Shown: positions 8,327-16,960 of the stretch, piece after piece | How positions within the stretch are numbered: the stretch's first letter is position 1 | Layout: each line of letters begins with the position of its first letter | Source: COMBO-56-21 sp963705355 | GTDB lineage: Archaea > Thermoplasmatota > Thermoplasmata > UBA10834 | NCBI GenBank assembly: GCA_963705355.1 | Contig: OY970070.1 | Coordinates: 186,001 to 250,000 of the forward strand | Length of the DNA stretch: 64,000 nt | Direction: 5' to 3' | Position numbers and translations under genes: made by a program | The notes under the pieces: model-generated | Told to the model about the DNA's origin: nothing | The model's database searches: none | Seen by the model: only the letters and a program-made list of their open reading frames with translations

Positions 8327-10100
8327 TCGACTCGTCCTCCTGAGCGATAGCCCGGATCATCGCCTCGACCTGTTCCTGCGTGAAGTTGTTGACGGTGATC
8401 GCCTTGTTGCAGCACGCGACGGCGCACGCCCCGCATCCCTCGCACCTCACCTCGTCGATCTTCGAGACCATCGTGCCCTTTTTCGCGTCTTGAACTATTT
8501 GTATTGCTTCGTACTCGCATGTTTCTTCACACCTGCCGCAGCCCCTGCATCTGTCCTCGTCGACGAATGCCACGATTCTCGGGAACCTCGCCTTTCCCTC
8601 TCTCATGAGCTCGATGGCGCTCGCAGCAGCTGCTTTCGCGTCCTCGATAGAGTACCTGATCCCCTTCGCGCCCTGCGCCGTACCTGCTACATAGATCCCT
8701 CTTCTGAATTCCGAGGGGAACATCGGGTTGATGTCCTTCATGAACTTGTCAACGTCAGTCTGGATGTGCAGCATCTTGGCGATCTTGTCGCTGCCGTCCG
8801 CAGGTTCCTGGCCGACTGCGAGCACGACGAGGTCCGAGTCGATGTTCAGAAGAGTGTCGGAGTCGGTGTCCAGCGCCCTCACGAAGACCTTCCCCTTGTC
8901 CTCGACGATCTCGGAGATGCGCCCTCGGACGAAGTTGATTCCCTCTTCCCTGGCGGCTTGATAGAACTCCTCGAAACCTCTGTACGGCCCCCGCAGGTCG
9001 ATGTAGTGGATGTACACGCTCGCCTCGGGGTTTATCATCTTGATCTCTCTTGCCTGGCCGATGGCATAGGTGCAGCAGACGAGCGAGCAGTGTAGGTTTC
9101 CCTTCGTCTTATCTCTCGAGCCGACACACTGGACGAAGTTGACTGTTTTCGGGACCTTTCCATCGGATGGGCGCCTCAGTCCTCCTCCCTTCTCGCGTTG
9201 GGCCACGAGAAGCTGCTCCAGTTCCACTGTCGTGATCACGTTCGGGTTTCCGTACCGCAGTTCCGGGATCCGCTTCGGGTCGAAGGTCTTCGACCCTGTG
9301 GCCACGATGATCGTTCCCACATCGATCTCCTTTGGGCCCGACGGAGTCCTTATCTTGATGTGCCTGGCCCCGAAGCCTCCGGTTGCCTCCTCGACCTCCG
9401 AGTTCAGCATCACCTCGATGTTCCTGTTCTGGAGCACGTCCTCGATCTTCGGAGTGAACACGCACTCCCTGCAGTACTGCATGCAACAGATGCCGCAGTT
9501 GTGAGTCGGGAATGTCATGCTCAACTTGTAGGTCCTTCCTCCCAGTTCCGACGTGCGTTCGACAAGGTAGGCCTTGAAACCTGCGTTGGCGATGTCAAGC
9601 GCGGCCTGCATGCCAGCCACGCCACCCCCGATGACCAGAACGGAGTCCTTTATCGGTATCACGATGTCTTCCAGGGGCACCAGTTTCTCGACCTTCGCTA
9701 TGGCCCCTTTGACCAGGCTCTTGGCCTTCTTCGTGGCGGCCTTCTTGTCGGAATGGACCCAGGCACATTGCTCGCGGATGTTGACCTGCTCGACCAGGTA
9801 CTTGTTCAGGCCTTCTTCCTCGAGCGCCCTGCTGACTATCAGACCCTGGATGTTCGGGGAGCAGGCTCCTACCGCAACGCGCTCGAAGTCCTTGCTGCCC
9901 GACTCATCCTTGAGAAACTTCTGACCTTCTCGCGAGCAAAGAGCCTCGTGAATGCCTACTGTGACGACTCTTGGGTCCTTCTTGATCTCATCCGCGACGG
10001 CCTGAAGATCGACGTGCTTTCCGATCTCGTTTCTGCACGTGCACAGATAAACGGCAATTCCCTTCCGGGTCTTGGATTTCTGCTTCGTGTCGTCAGGCAT
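8319..10100 (-). CDS. hdrA: HdrA-like FAD/iron-sulfur subunit
   Basis: This 593-residue protein has the HdrA order. An N-terminal Cys region (CTCRNEIG, residues 20-27) is followed by a FAD-binding Rossmann fold (VIGGGVAGMQAALDI near 156-170) with a thioredoxin-reductase-like core. The HdrA cysteine cluster CGICCMQYCREC falls at residues 202-213. Two C-terminal ferredoxin motifs, CRGCGRCEETC and CEGCGACAVAC, lie near 515-575. HdrA hosts the bifurcating flavin in HdrABC complexes. It is first in a two-gene unit with the MvhD-HdrCB fusion, which would supply all remaining Hdr parts. About 600 residues is short compared with HdrA fusions but normal for minimal HdrA. Confidence 0.92.
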   Translation of the reverse strand: MPDDTKQKSKTRKGIAVYLCTCRNEIGKHVDLQAVADEIKKDPRVVTVGIHEALCSREGQKFLKDESGSKDFERVAVGACSPNIQGLIVSRALEEEGLNKYLVEQVNIREQCAWVHSDKKAATKKAKSLVKGAIAKVEKLVPLEDIVIPIKDSVLVIGGGVAGMQAALDIANAGFKAYLVERTSELGGRTYKLSMTFPTHNCGICCMQYCRECVFTPKIEDVLQNRNIEVMLNSEVEEATGGFGARHIKIRTPSGPKEIDVGTIIVATGSKTFDPKRIPELRYGNPNVITTVELEQLLVAQREKGGGLRRPSDGKVPKTVNFVQCVGSRDKTKGNLHCSLVCCTYAIGQAREIKMINPEASVYIHYIDLRGPYRGFEEFYQAAREEGINFVRGRISEIVEDKGKVFVRALDTDSDTLLNIDSDLVVLAVGQEPADGSDKIAKMLHIQTDVDKFMKDINPMFPSEFRRGIYVAGTAQGAKGIRYSIEDAKAAAASAIELMREGKARFPRIVAFVDEDRCRGCGRCEETCEYEAIQIVQDAKKGTMVSKIDEVRCEGCGACAVACCNKAITVNNFTQEQVEAMIRAIAQEDESNG

Positions 10101-10328
10101 TGTGCTCGATCCTGTTCTATTGAACTCCCCGCATTCTCGCGAGTTGCGGATTGGTTCCTATGTTCCGTCTCATGAATCGCAGCGACGGTAGACCGTCCTC
10201 TCAGCGTTCGGTTGGTATCGCGTCTACGATATAACACTATTACGTCAGCGGGTCAAACACGTTTGGCCCTTTGACTGTCCTTCGGTTTTCAATTGGAAAT
10301 GTAGCCGTTCGTGCTATGGAGCCCCATT

Positions 10329-10718
10329 CTAGGATTTCCGCTTTGCCCGTGGGGTTGAAGCGAGCTTGGATTTGAGGAGTTGCCTTATCTCTCTGTTGAG
10401 CTCGCAGTACTCTTTGAACTCCTCGTCGCTCATGGACAGATATCCTGCGTATTCGAGAAGAGTCTGCCTGCCAAAGAAATCGATATCCTCAAGCGCTGAG
10501 ACTTTGTCTGCCCATTCCGGTTTGCTACCCAGAGCGTGCATTCTTCTTTGGATTCCTCCGTCGATGAGATATCCGTTTCGACGCCAAGCAGCTGCAACAC
10601 CGCCCGGTTTCGAGTTGTGCTCATAGATGTGTGTCGAGTACCCATTCATCTGGGCGCAGCATCCAGTCGCAAGGCCTGCGAACCCTGCCCCGATGATGGC
10701 TATGGTTCTTGTTATCAA
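10329..10718 (-). pseudogene. N-terminal fragment of a phytoene-desaturase-like FAD oxidoreductase
   Basis: This is a 129-codon frame. Residues 5-20 form a perfect dinucleotide-binding loop (IAIIGAGFAGLATGC), followed by the E-x-N-x-x-PGG string (YEHNSKPGGVAAAWRRNGYL) and DGGI, exactly as in CrtI/phytoene-desaturase-type NAD(P)/FAD enzymes, which usually run about 480-520 residues. The protein stops after a charged tail (KLASTPRAKRKS), and no continuation is visible in any frame within the roughly 230 bp before the HdrA start. It is most likely a decayed or truncated gene. A short FAD-loop protein of its own is the less likely alternative. Confidence 0.6.
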
Positions 10719-10857
10719 CTGAATCCTCTCTTCGAACAGTGCGGCGTATCATCACATGCGTCCGCGGTCTTAGATTCATTCGCCATGATGTCGCCTGTCT
10801 CGAGCGCGCTAACGCCATCTGCCTATGCATACTGTTAGCACGGTGCTCGTCTTCTCA

Positions 10858-10892
10858 ATGTACAGTCGAACGCTTAATGTACGGAAATGTAC
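10858..10892 (+). promoter_or_regulatory. Triple ATGTAC repeat at the aminotransferase start
   Basis: The hexamer ATGTAC occurs at 10858-10863, 10877-10882 and 10887-10892, the last overlapping the first ATG of the aminotransferase. ATGTAC contains the palindrome GTAC, so each copy could be a half-site for a dimeric regulator. This is a pattern seen by eye only. Confidence 0.3.
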
Positions 10893-12029
10893 GTTAGCTG
10901 CTCGATGTTTCCAGAGCGCGTGTCATCCCTGAAGGTGTCTGGCATAAGGAAGCTGTTCGAATCGGCTCCCCCCAGCGCAATCAACCTGGGGCTGGGTGAA
11001 CCAGATATTCAGCCTCCTGAGGAGATGATCCGTGCCTTCGCCAAAGCCCTGGAGAATGGATACAACAAGTACGGCCCGAGCGCCGGCATCATGGAGCTTC
11101 GCGAGGCGATAGCGGAGAATCTGAGAATGTATCGAAAGGACGTGTCCTTCGAGAATGTGATTGTGACCGCAGGCGCCACCGAGGGCATGAGGATCGCCTG
11201 CGAGACCATTCTCGGCGAGGGCGACGAGGCTCTTGTGCCAAATCCGGGCTTCATCGTCTACGGTCCGGACGTGAAGTTGGCGGGCGGCAAGCCGCTCGAG
11301 TACTCATTGAAGCTCGAGAACGGGTACTTACCAGACATCGAGGAGATCAAGACGCTCATCACCCCAAGGACAAAGGCCATCATAGTCAACAGCCCCTCGA
11401 ACCCAACGGGAACAGTGTTCCCAAAGGAGACCGTCAAGGCTCTGAGTGACGTTGCAGAGGATCACAAGATATACATTCTATCGGACGAGGTCTACAACAA
11501 CTATGTCTACGAGGGCGAGCACTGGTCGTTCGCGCGGTTTCACAACGACACGATAATCGTCAACTCTTTCTCGAAGTCTTTGGCAGTCACGGGTTGGAGG
11601 ATAGGCTATGTCGCGACCTCAAAGGAGATCGTCCAGCAGCTTTCCAAGGTCCAGTACTACACTCTCGCGTGCCCTCCCACGGCGACTCAGTATGGCGTGC
11701 TGGAAGGGCTGAAGGTATTGGACAAGTTCCAGGCATACGTTCTAGACGAGTTCAGGAAAAGGAGGGATGTCGCGATGAAGAAGCTCGCCGAGATCCCGTC
11801 CTTCACAACCTCCCCCGTCAGCGGTGCATTCTATGTCTTCCCGAAGTACGAACAGGACATAACCTCGGATGAGTTCGCGTTGAAGATCCTCGACCTGGGC
11901 GTCATCTGTGCGGCAGGCGCGTCCTTCGGATCCCTCGGCGAAGGCCATCTCAGGTTCTCGTATGCCAACTCCAGGGAGAACATCTCGAAGGGTCTGGAGA
12001 TTGTGAAGGCGCTTGCGGCCAGGCTCTGA
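10887..12029 (+). CDS. PLP-dependent class I/II aminotransferase (AspC-like)
   Basis: This 380-residue fold-type-I aminotransferase has the family order: NLGLGEPDIQPP near residue 32, NKYGPSAGIMELREAI near 57, the binding motif NSPSNPTGT near 170, SDEVYNNY near 200, the PLP-lysine motif SFSKSLAVTGWRIGY near 229-243, and the C-terminal substrate-carboxylate Arg in HLRFSYANS. It likely moves amino groups between aspartate or aromatic/branched amino acids and 2-oxoglutarate; the exact pair cannot be read. The ATG at 10887 may be leaderless; an ATG six codons later (10905) is equally plausible. The flippase starts just downstream. Confidence 0.9.
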   Translation: MYVSCSMFPERVSSLKVSGIRKLFESAPPSAINLGLGEPDIQPPEEMIRAFAKALENGYNKYGPSAGIMELREAIAENLRMYRKDVSFENVIVTAGATEGMRIACETILGEGDEALVPNPGFIVYGPDVKLAGGKPLEYSLKLENGYLPDIEEIKTLITPRTKAIIVNSPSNPTGTVFPKETVKALSDVAEDHKIYILSDEVYNNYVYEGEHWSFARFHNDTIIVNSFSKSLAVTGWRIGYVATSKEIVQQLSKVQYYTLACPPTATQYGVLEGLKVLDKFQAYVLDEFRKRRDVAMKKLAEIPSFTTSPVSGAFYVFPKYEQDITSDEFALKILDLGVICAAGASFGSLGEGHLRFSYANSRENISKGLEIVKALAARL

Positions 12030-12078
12030 GGTCGCTCCGACCAGCAGATTTATGTTGCGTGCCATATCTCAAGGGACT

Positions 12079-13662
12079 ATGCCCGAGGAGGGCGTGCAGG
12101 GTGCGGGCGCCAACCATAGGCTGATGAGTCCCAAAGCTGCTATTTCCGTTGTAAACGGCGTCTTCGGGGCCATTCTCGGCACGGCCGCTCTCGTTTTCAT
12201 CGCCCAGAACATGGGCCCTAACGTGCTCGGCATCATGGGCTTCGCCATGGCCTCTGTTGGCGTTCTCAGTTTTCTGTCGGATTTCGGCGTAGGCTCTGTG
12301 CATGCGAATCATATCAGAAGTGGCGAAAACCTTGGGAAATGCGTTGGCGCGTACGCGACGATTCGAATCGTCCTGCTCATTGTTTTCACAGCCGTCACCT
12401 TCGCCCTCATCGAATTGTGGAGGAAGGGTCAGCTCGGCGGCGCGATGCCATCAAACGAAACCGTGCTCGATTCGATGATGGGATTTCTCATCTACTACAT
12501 CCTGCTCGGGATAAGCCAGATCGCGACGCACACATTCGACGCTCAGGGCGCGGTCGCGAAGGTGCATGTGCCCGCTCTACTCGAGCTGGTCGTGAGGGTG
12601 TCTTTCATCATATATATCGCGAGTTCCTCACACAGGTCTTCCCCTGAGGGGCCGGCCCTCCTCTCGGCATCGTACGCTGCTGGGATAATCGCCTCCACTA
12701 TCTTGGTCGCGCTTCTGATGAGCCAGGTGAAGATCTCTAGGCCCGATCGTATGATTCTAAAGAAATACATCCGCTCCCTGGCCCCTGTCTTCGCCGTGTC
12801 CGCGATGATCATGCTCGACCTCTATCTCGACAAGGTTCTCGTCGGCAACTTCTGGGGTTACCATGAGCTGGGGCTCTACTTCGGCGTTCAGAAGATGGCG
12901 ATATTCGTAAGCGTGTTCTCCCTCTCAGTCGCCACGCTGATACTCCCTTCGGTGACCACATACTTCTGGCGAAGGGACGTCGCTGCCAGCTGGGATGTCG
13001 TCAACCAGGCGGAGCGATATGTCTCTCTGATAGTCATTCCCACAGCTGCTTTCTACCTCACCTTCGGCCAGCAGATCGTGACGGTGTTCCTGAGCGATCA
13101 GTTCTCTTCCGCTGTTCAGACGATGGACGTCCTGGTCATCAGCAGCACCATTGTGGCGCTTGTGCTTCCGCTTCGGTCTGCTATTGTAGGAGTTGGAAAG
13201 CATGGGACGCTGGCAATGATAGGGTTCGGAGGATTCGCAATTCAGCTCGTTGCTCTGATCATCCTTGTTCCGGATAGGGTCAACGGGATCAAGATGCTCG
13301 GCCTGAAGGGCTTCGGCGCAGCATCATCGCTGTTGATCCTGTCCATCTACTATTTCTTCGTGCTCCGCTACATGGCTTGGAAGACGGCGAAAATAGTCCC
13401 CAACTCGAGGTCGTTCAGACATCTGGTGAGCGCCGTTGTCATGGTCGGTGTGATGTACACGGTGGATTGGGTGTTCATCCCCACAATAGATGGCATCGCC
13501 TTAATGGCATTGGCAGTGGTCGGCATGATCGCGTATGCGATAACAGCGTATCTGATGGGGGAGCTGGAGGCGTCGGACTACAGGTACTTCAAATCCCTGC
13601 TGAATCCTCAGGACACTTTACAGTATGTCGTGCACGAGCTTCTGGGAAAGAGAGGACAGTAG
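12079..13662 (+). CDS. Polysaccharide-type flippase (Wzx/MATE-like membrane protein)
   Basis: This protein of about 527 residues has roughly 14 hydrophobic segments and resembles the oligosaccharide flippase (MviN/MATE/Wzx) superfamily. Typical stretches are the N-terminal helix KAAISVVNGVFGAILGTAAL with FGVGSVHANHIRSGE after it, and a central LYLDKVLVGNFWGYHELGLYF. It would move lipid-linked sugars across the membrane for surface glycan or S-layer glycosylation. The frame extends upstream into the aminotransferase, but the ATG at 12079 sits about 27 nt after a TTTATG TATA-like box, so a short or leaderless transcript is likely and this start is preferred. The glycosyltransferases at 21.4-25.7 kb are possible functional partners. 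Confidence 0.8.
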   Translation: MPEEGVQGAGANHRLMSPKAAISVVNGVFGAILGTAALVFIAQNMGPNVLGIMGFAMASVGVLSFLSDFGVGSVHANHIRSGENLGKCVGAYATIRIVLLIVFTAVTFALIELWRKGQLGGAMPSNETVLDSMMGFLIYYILLGISQIATHTFDAQGAVAKVHVPALLELVVRVSFIIYIASSSHRSSPEGPALLSASYAAGIIASTILVALLMSQVKISRPDRMILKKYIRSLAPVFAVSAMIMLDLYLDKVLVGNFWGYHELGLYFGVQKMAIFVSVFSLSVATLILPSVTTYFWRRDVAASWDVVNQAERYVSLIVIPTAAFYLTFGQQIVTVFLSDQFSSAVQTMDVLVISSTIVALVLPLRSAIVGVGKHGTLAMIGFGGFAIQLVALIILVPDRVNGIKMLGLKGFGAASSLLILSIYYFFVLRYMAWKTAKIVPNSRSFRHLVSAVVMVGVMYTVDWVFIPTIDGIALMALAVVGMIAYAITAYLMGELEASDYRYFKSLLNPQDTLQYVVHELLGKRGQ

Positions 13663-13675
13663 TTGGCTGGAATCG

Positions 13676-13681
13676 TTTATA
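13676..13681 (+). promoter_or_regulatory. TATA box for imidazolonepropionase gene
   Basis: TTTATA lies 33 nt before the hutI ATG, giving an expected start of transcription a few bases before the start codon. Confidence 0.45.
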
Positions 13682-13713
13682 GACACCTAGTCGGATTACA
13701 TCGTGGAACATAG

Positions 13714-14982
13714 ATGACGGACGATCTGCTGATAATCCACGCATCCGAGCTCGTCACGCTCAAGGGCCCGAGAAGGGCGAGGGCGAAGGCCGAGATGTCC
13801 GACCTGGCCATCATCAGAGACGGAGCTGTGGCAATCTCCGGGGGCGTGATCGTCGATGTCGGGAGGACGGAGTCGATTCTGAGGGAGCACGATGCGAGCG
13901 GGATCGAGATCGTAGATGCGGCGGACAGAACCGTCATGCCGGGGTTCGTCGATCCGCACACGCATCTTGTGTATGCTGGATCCCGCGAATTCGAGCTCGA
14001 ACTCAAGGCCAAGGGCAAAGGGTATCTCGAGATACTCCAGGAGGGCGGCGGGATCCTCAGGACCGTGAAAGATACAAGGGCCGCTTCTCCTGAGGTCCTA
14101 TTCAGGGAATCTGCCAAACGGCTGGAATCGATGATCTCGCACGGGACGACGACCGTCGAGGCAAAGTCCGGCTATGGCCTGGACAAGAGTGTTGAACTGA
14201 GGATACTCGAGACCGTCCGGAAGCTCGGAAACGATTACCCGGTGACTGTCATCCCGACATACATGGGAGCTCATGCCGTCCCCCCGGAGTTTGCCGGGAG
14301 GGCCGATGAGTACGTTGATTTCATCGTGGGCGAGGTGATTCCAGAAGTGGCCAGGCGGAAGCTCGCTGAATTCTGCGACGTCTTCTGCGAGAAGGGAGTG
14401 TTCGAGGTCGATCAGTGCAGGAAGGTGCTCCTTGCCGCCAAGGCGTTGGGGATCAAGCTGAAGGTCCACGCTGATGAGATACACTCCTCGGGCGGTGCAG
14501 AGCTGGCCTCGGAAGTCGGCGCCGTCTCTGCAGATCATCTCGCGAAGCCCTCCGACGACGGGATAATGGCGATGGCTCGGAAGGATGTCATTGGCGTGCT
14601 CCTGCCAGCAACGCCTTATTCTTCTATGTCCAAGGAGTATGCCGACGGAAGGCGTCTGATAGACCTCGGCGTGCCGATCGCGCTGGGGACAGATCTCAAC
14701 CCGAACTGTTGGAATGAGTCTATGCAGTTCACCATCAGCCTCGCCTGTCATAAGATGCGGATGACACCGGCAGAGGCCGCGACGGCAGCCACGATAAATG
14801 CAGCGGCCGCCCTCGGTTTGGACAAGAAGATCGGCACAATAGAGCGCGGAAAGAGGGCGGACATAGTCGTGCTGGATGTTCCAACTCACGCGCATCTGCC
14901 CTACAGGTTTGGGACGAACCTGTGTTCGGTCGTTCTCAAAGACGGGAAGCCAGTCTGGGAGAAAGAGATCCACGACTTCTAG
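13714..14982 (+). CDS. hutI: Imidazolonepropionase
   Basis: This 422-residue metal-dependent amidohydrolase opens the imidazolone ring of 4-imidazolone-5-propanoate to N-formimidoyl-glutamate in histidine breakdown. Diagnostic strings are PGFVDPHTHLVYAGSREFE (metal His 82 and 84), HGTTTVEAKSGYGLD near 146-160, KVHADEIHSSGGAEL near 249-263 with metal His, and ALGTDLNPNCW near 326-336 with the catalytic-site Asp. Length matches the family (about 400-420). No hutH, hutU or formiminoglutamase gene is visible nearby, so the rest of the pathway, if present, lies elsewhere. A TATA box is placed 33 nt upstream. Confidence 0.95.
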   Translation: MTDDLLIIHASELVTLKGPRRARAKAEMSDLAIIRDGAVAISGGVIVDVGRTESILREHDASGIEIVDAADRTVMPGFVDPHTHLVYAGSREFELELKAKGKGYLEILQEGGGILRTVKDTRAASPEVLFRESAKRLESMISHGTTTVEAKSGYGLDKSVELRILETVRKLGNDYPVTVIPTYMGAHAVPPEFAGRADEYVDFIVGEVIPEVARRKLAEFCDVFCEKGVFEVDQCRKVLLAAKALGIKLKVHADEIHSSGGAELASEVGAVSADHLAKPSDDGIMAMARKDVIGVLLPATPYSSMSKEYADGRRLIDLGVPIALGTDLNPNCWNESMQFTISLACHKMRMTPAEAATAATINAAAALGLDKKIGTIERGKRADIVVLDVPTHAHLPYRFGTNLCSVVLKDGKPVWEKEIHDF

Positions 14983-15021
14983 CCGATGTCGGGCCGGTCC
15001 TCGAATATTCATTGGAGATGG

Positions 15022-16818
15022 TCAACTTCCAAGTCCCAATCTGGTGAGCGTCTTCTCGGTCGGGACGCCTTCCTTGTCCCATCCCCAGAGCCTGTAGTAC
15101 TCCTGCAGCTCCTTGTCGAAGTCGGCCTTGTTGACGACCGCACCCTTCGATGGGCCGTCGGGGATCGGGAGTGTGAACAGCCTTTCCGGCAGAGTGTCGT
15201 CCTTTCTTGTGAATCCTTCTCTGATGTTGAACAGACGTTCCACGGTCCACACCCTGCTGCCGACCTTCTTTAGCTCTGCGAGGTCGTATTCGTGACCAGT
15301 TGCGGCATTCACGAGGGCTCTGACCTCCTCCCATGAGTTGCCAAAGGCGTTCTTCGCGCCGAACTTGCAGATGACCATGCAGTCATAGACCGCCGACAGC
15401 TCCTCGAGATTCTTGAGAAGAGCGGCTTTGCCTTTCACGGTGAATCTGTCGTACTTGCCTTGGAACAGCTCGGGAACATACATGGGCCCTCTCAGGTGGC
15501 ATGCCCCCCTCGAAGAGGTTGCGAACGCGAGAGCCATGCCCTGGATCCCTCTCGGATCGTACCCCGGGAACTCCAGGCCTTTCACATTCATGGTGTACTT
15601 GCTCGCTTCCGGACCGTATCTCTGCGCGAGTCTCTTGGATCCTTCGCTGAGCTGAGCCCCGAAACCTCTTCTCTTGCCAATGCTTTCCACCAGCTTCACG
15701 ATCGTCCTGTGATCGCCCCAGGAAAGCTTCAGGCCACCTGTATCCTTCTCAGAAATGATGCCTCTCTCGAAGAGTTCGATGGCGCATGCGATTGTGTCCG
15801 CACAGGAGATTGTGTCCATGCCGAACCTGTTGCACAGATCGTTTGCCTTGATGATCGACTCGATGTTCGAGTTCCCCAGGTTGGCTCCGAACATCGCGAG
15901 GGTCTCGTACTCAGGACCCCTTGTCCGTGCACGATAGTCCTTTGACGCACTCGACTCCTTTCCACAACGGATCGGGCACTGAAAGCACGCCGTGCTCTTG
16001 GAAACGTAATTCTTGACCAATGTCTCGCCACCAATCTTCTCGTACTCAGGAAAGTTGCCCGACTGGAAGTTGCGAGTCGGTATCGTTCCTGTGACGCCGG
16101 TGATGCCCACCACCATCGAGGTGCCGAACTTGGAGAACGCGGTTGAATGCTTCTTCACTTTCTCAGAGGCAATATCGAAGGTCCTCCTGAGTATCTCCGG
16201 CCGCGCTCCATGGACGGCCCCTGTGCCGTGTACGACTACCGCTTTGAGATTCTTCGATCCCATGACCGCGCCGGCGCCGCCTCTTCCGGCCGCCCTGTGC
16301 TTGTCGCTGATGATCGCTGCGAATCTGACGAGGTTCTCGCCAGCGGGACCGATCACGGTCGCCTTTGCTCCCCTGTGCCTCCTGCTCAGAAGCTGTGTCG
16401 TGAGATAGGCATCCTTTCCCCACAGGTCAGACGCGTCCCTCAGCTCGGGACTTCTGTCGGTTAACAACAGATAGGCTGGGTCCGGCGACTTCCCCACGAA
16501 AATGACGCCGTCGTACCCGGTTTTCCTCAGCATGGGACCCCAGGTACCACCGGAATGTGCGGACAGGATTGCTCCAGTCAAGGGGGACTTAGTCGTGACA
16601 TTGTAGAACGCTGTGAAGGACCCTAGCGTGCCTGTGTACGGGCCCGTCATGAAGACGAGCCTGTTGCTGGGAGCAAAGGGATCGACTCCAGGAGTGTTCT
16701 CATCGTAGAGTATCTTCGCAGCGAGTCCTCTCCCTCCGACGTACTTGAGCAAATCATCTTCGGGCACTAGCTGCTCAAGAAATTTCCCTCTTTTCAGATC
16801 GACTCTCAGCAATCTCAT
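15022..16818 (-). CDS. Tungsten-dependent aldehyde:ferredoxin oxidoreductase (AOR family)
   Basis: This protein of about 598 residues has the full AOR order: N-terminal LLRVDLKRGKFLEQLVPE and YVGGRGLAAKILYDE, the tungstopterin region RGGAGAVMGSKNLKAVVVHG near residue 180, the [4Fe-4S] motif CFQCPIRC near 280, and the fourth-cysteine region CMVICKFG near 470. AORs oxidise aldehydes to carboxylates with ferredoxin, or run in reverse. The ATG at 16818 (MRLLRVDL) is preferred; the frame continues upstream but that part is not family-like. It is last in an operon behind the molybdopterin catalytic, Fe-S and NrfD genes, 142 nt after the NrfD stop. The substrate is unknown. Confidence 0.93.
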   Translation of the reverse strand: MRLLRVDLKRGKFLEQLVPEDDLLKYVGGRGLAAKILYDENTPGVDPFAPSNRLVFMTGPYTGTLGSFTAFYNVTTKSPLTGAILSAHSGGTWGPMLRKTGYDGVIFVGKSPDPAYLLLTDRSPELRDASDLWGKDAYLTTQLLSRRHRGAKATVIGPAGENLVRFAAIISDKHRAAGRGGAGAVMGSKNLKAVVVHGTGAVHGARPEILRRTFDIASEKVKKHSTAFSKFGTSMVVGITGVTGTIPTRNFQSGNFPEYEKIGGETLVKNYVSKSTACFQCPIRCGKESSASKDYRARTRGPEYETLAMFGANLGNSNIESIIKANDLCNRFGMDTISCADTIACAIELFERGIISEKDTGGLKLSWGDHRTIVKLVESIGKRRGFGAQLSEGSKRLAQRYGPEASKYTMNVKGLEFPGYDPRGIQGMALAFATSSRGACHLRGPMYVPELFQGKYDRFTVKGKAALLKNLEELSAVYDCMVICKFGAKNAFGNSWEEVRALVNAATGHEYDLAELKKVGSRVWTVERLFNIREGFTRKDDTLPERLFTLPIPDGPSKGAVVNKADFDKELQEYYRLWGWDKEGVPTEKTLTRLGLGS

Positions 16819-16960
16819 GGGCGCATTTTCCCTCGATATGTTGAAACACTCCTGGGTCGGTATTTGATTGTTTGGCCGTTCGTTGCGGTCGTCCGGGCTG
16901 CTCAATAGCATTCTGTCTTGGCCGCGCGCCCTCTCATGTTATTGAAATCCAGACGCTTCC

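Noticed and set aside
9198..10175. 325-codon forward open frame opposite hdrA
   Set aside because: It is antisense to a strongly supported HdrA gene; such frames arise from GC-rich codon use.
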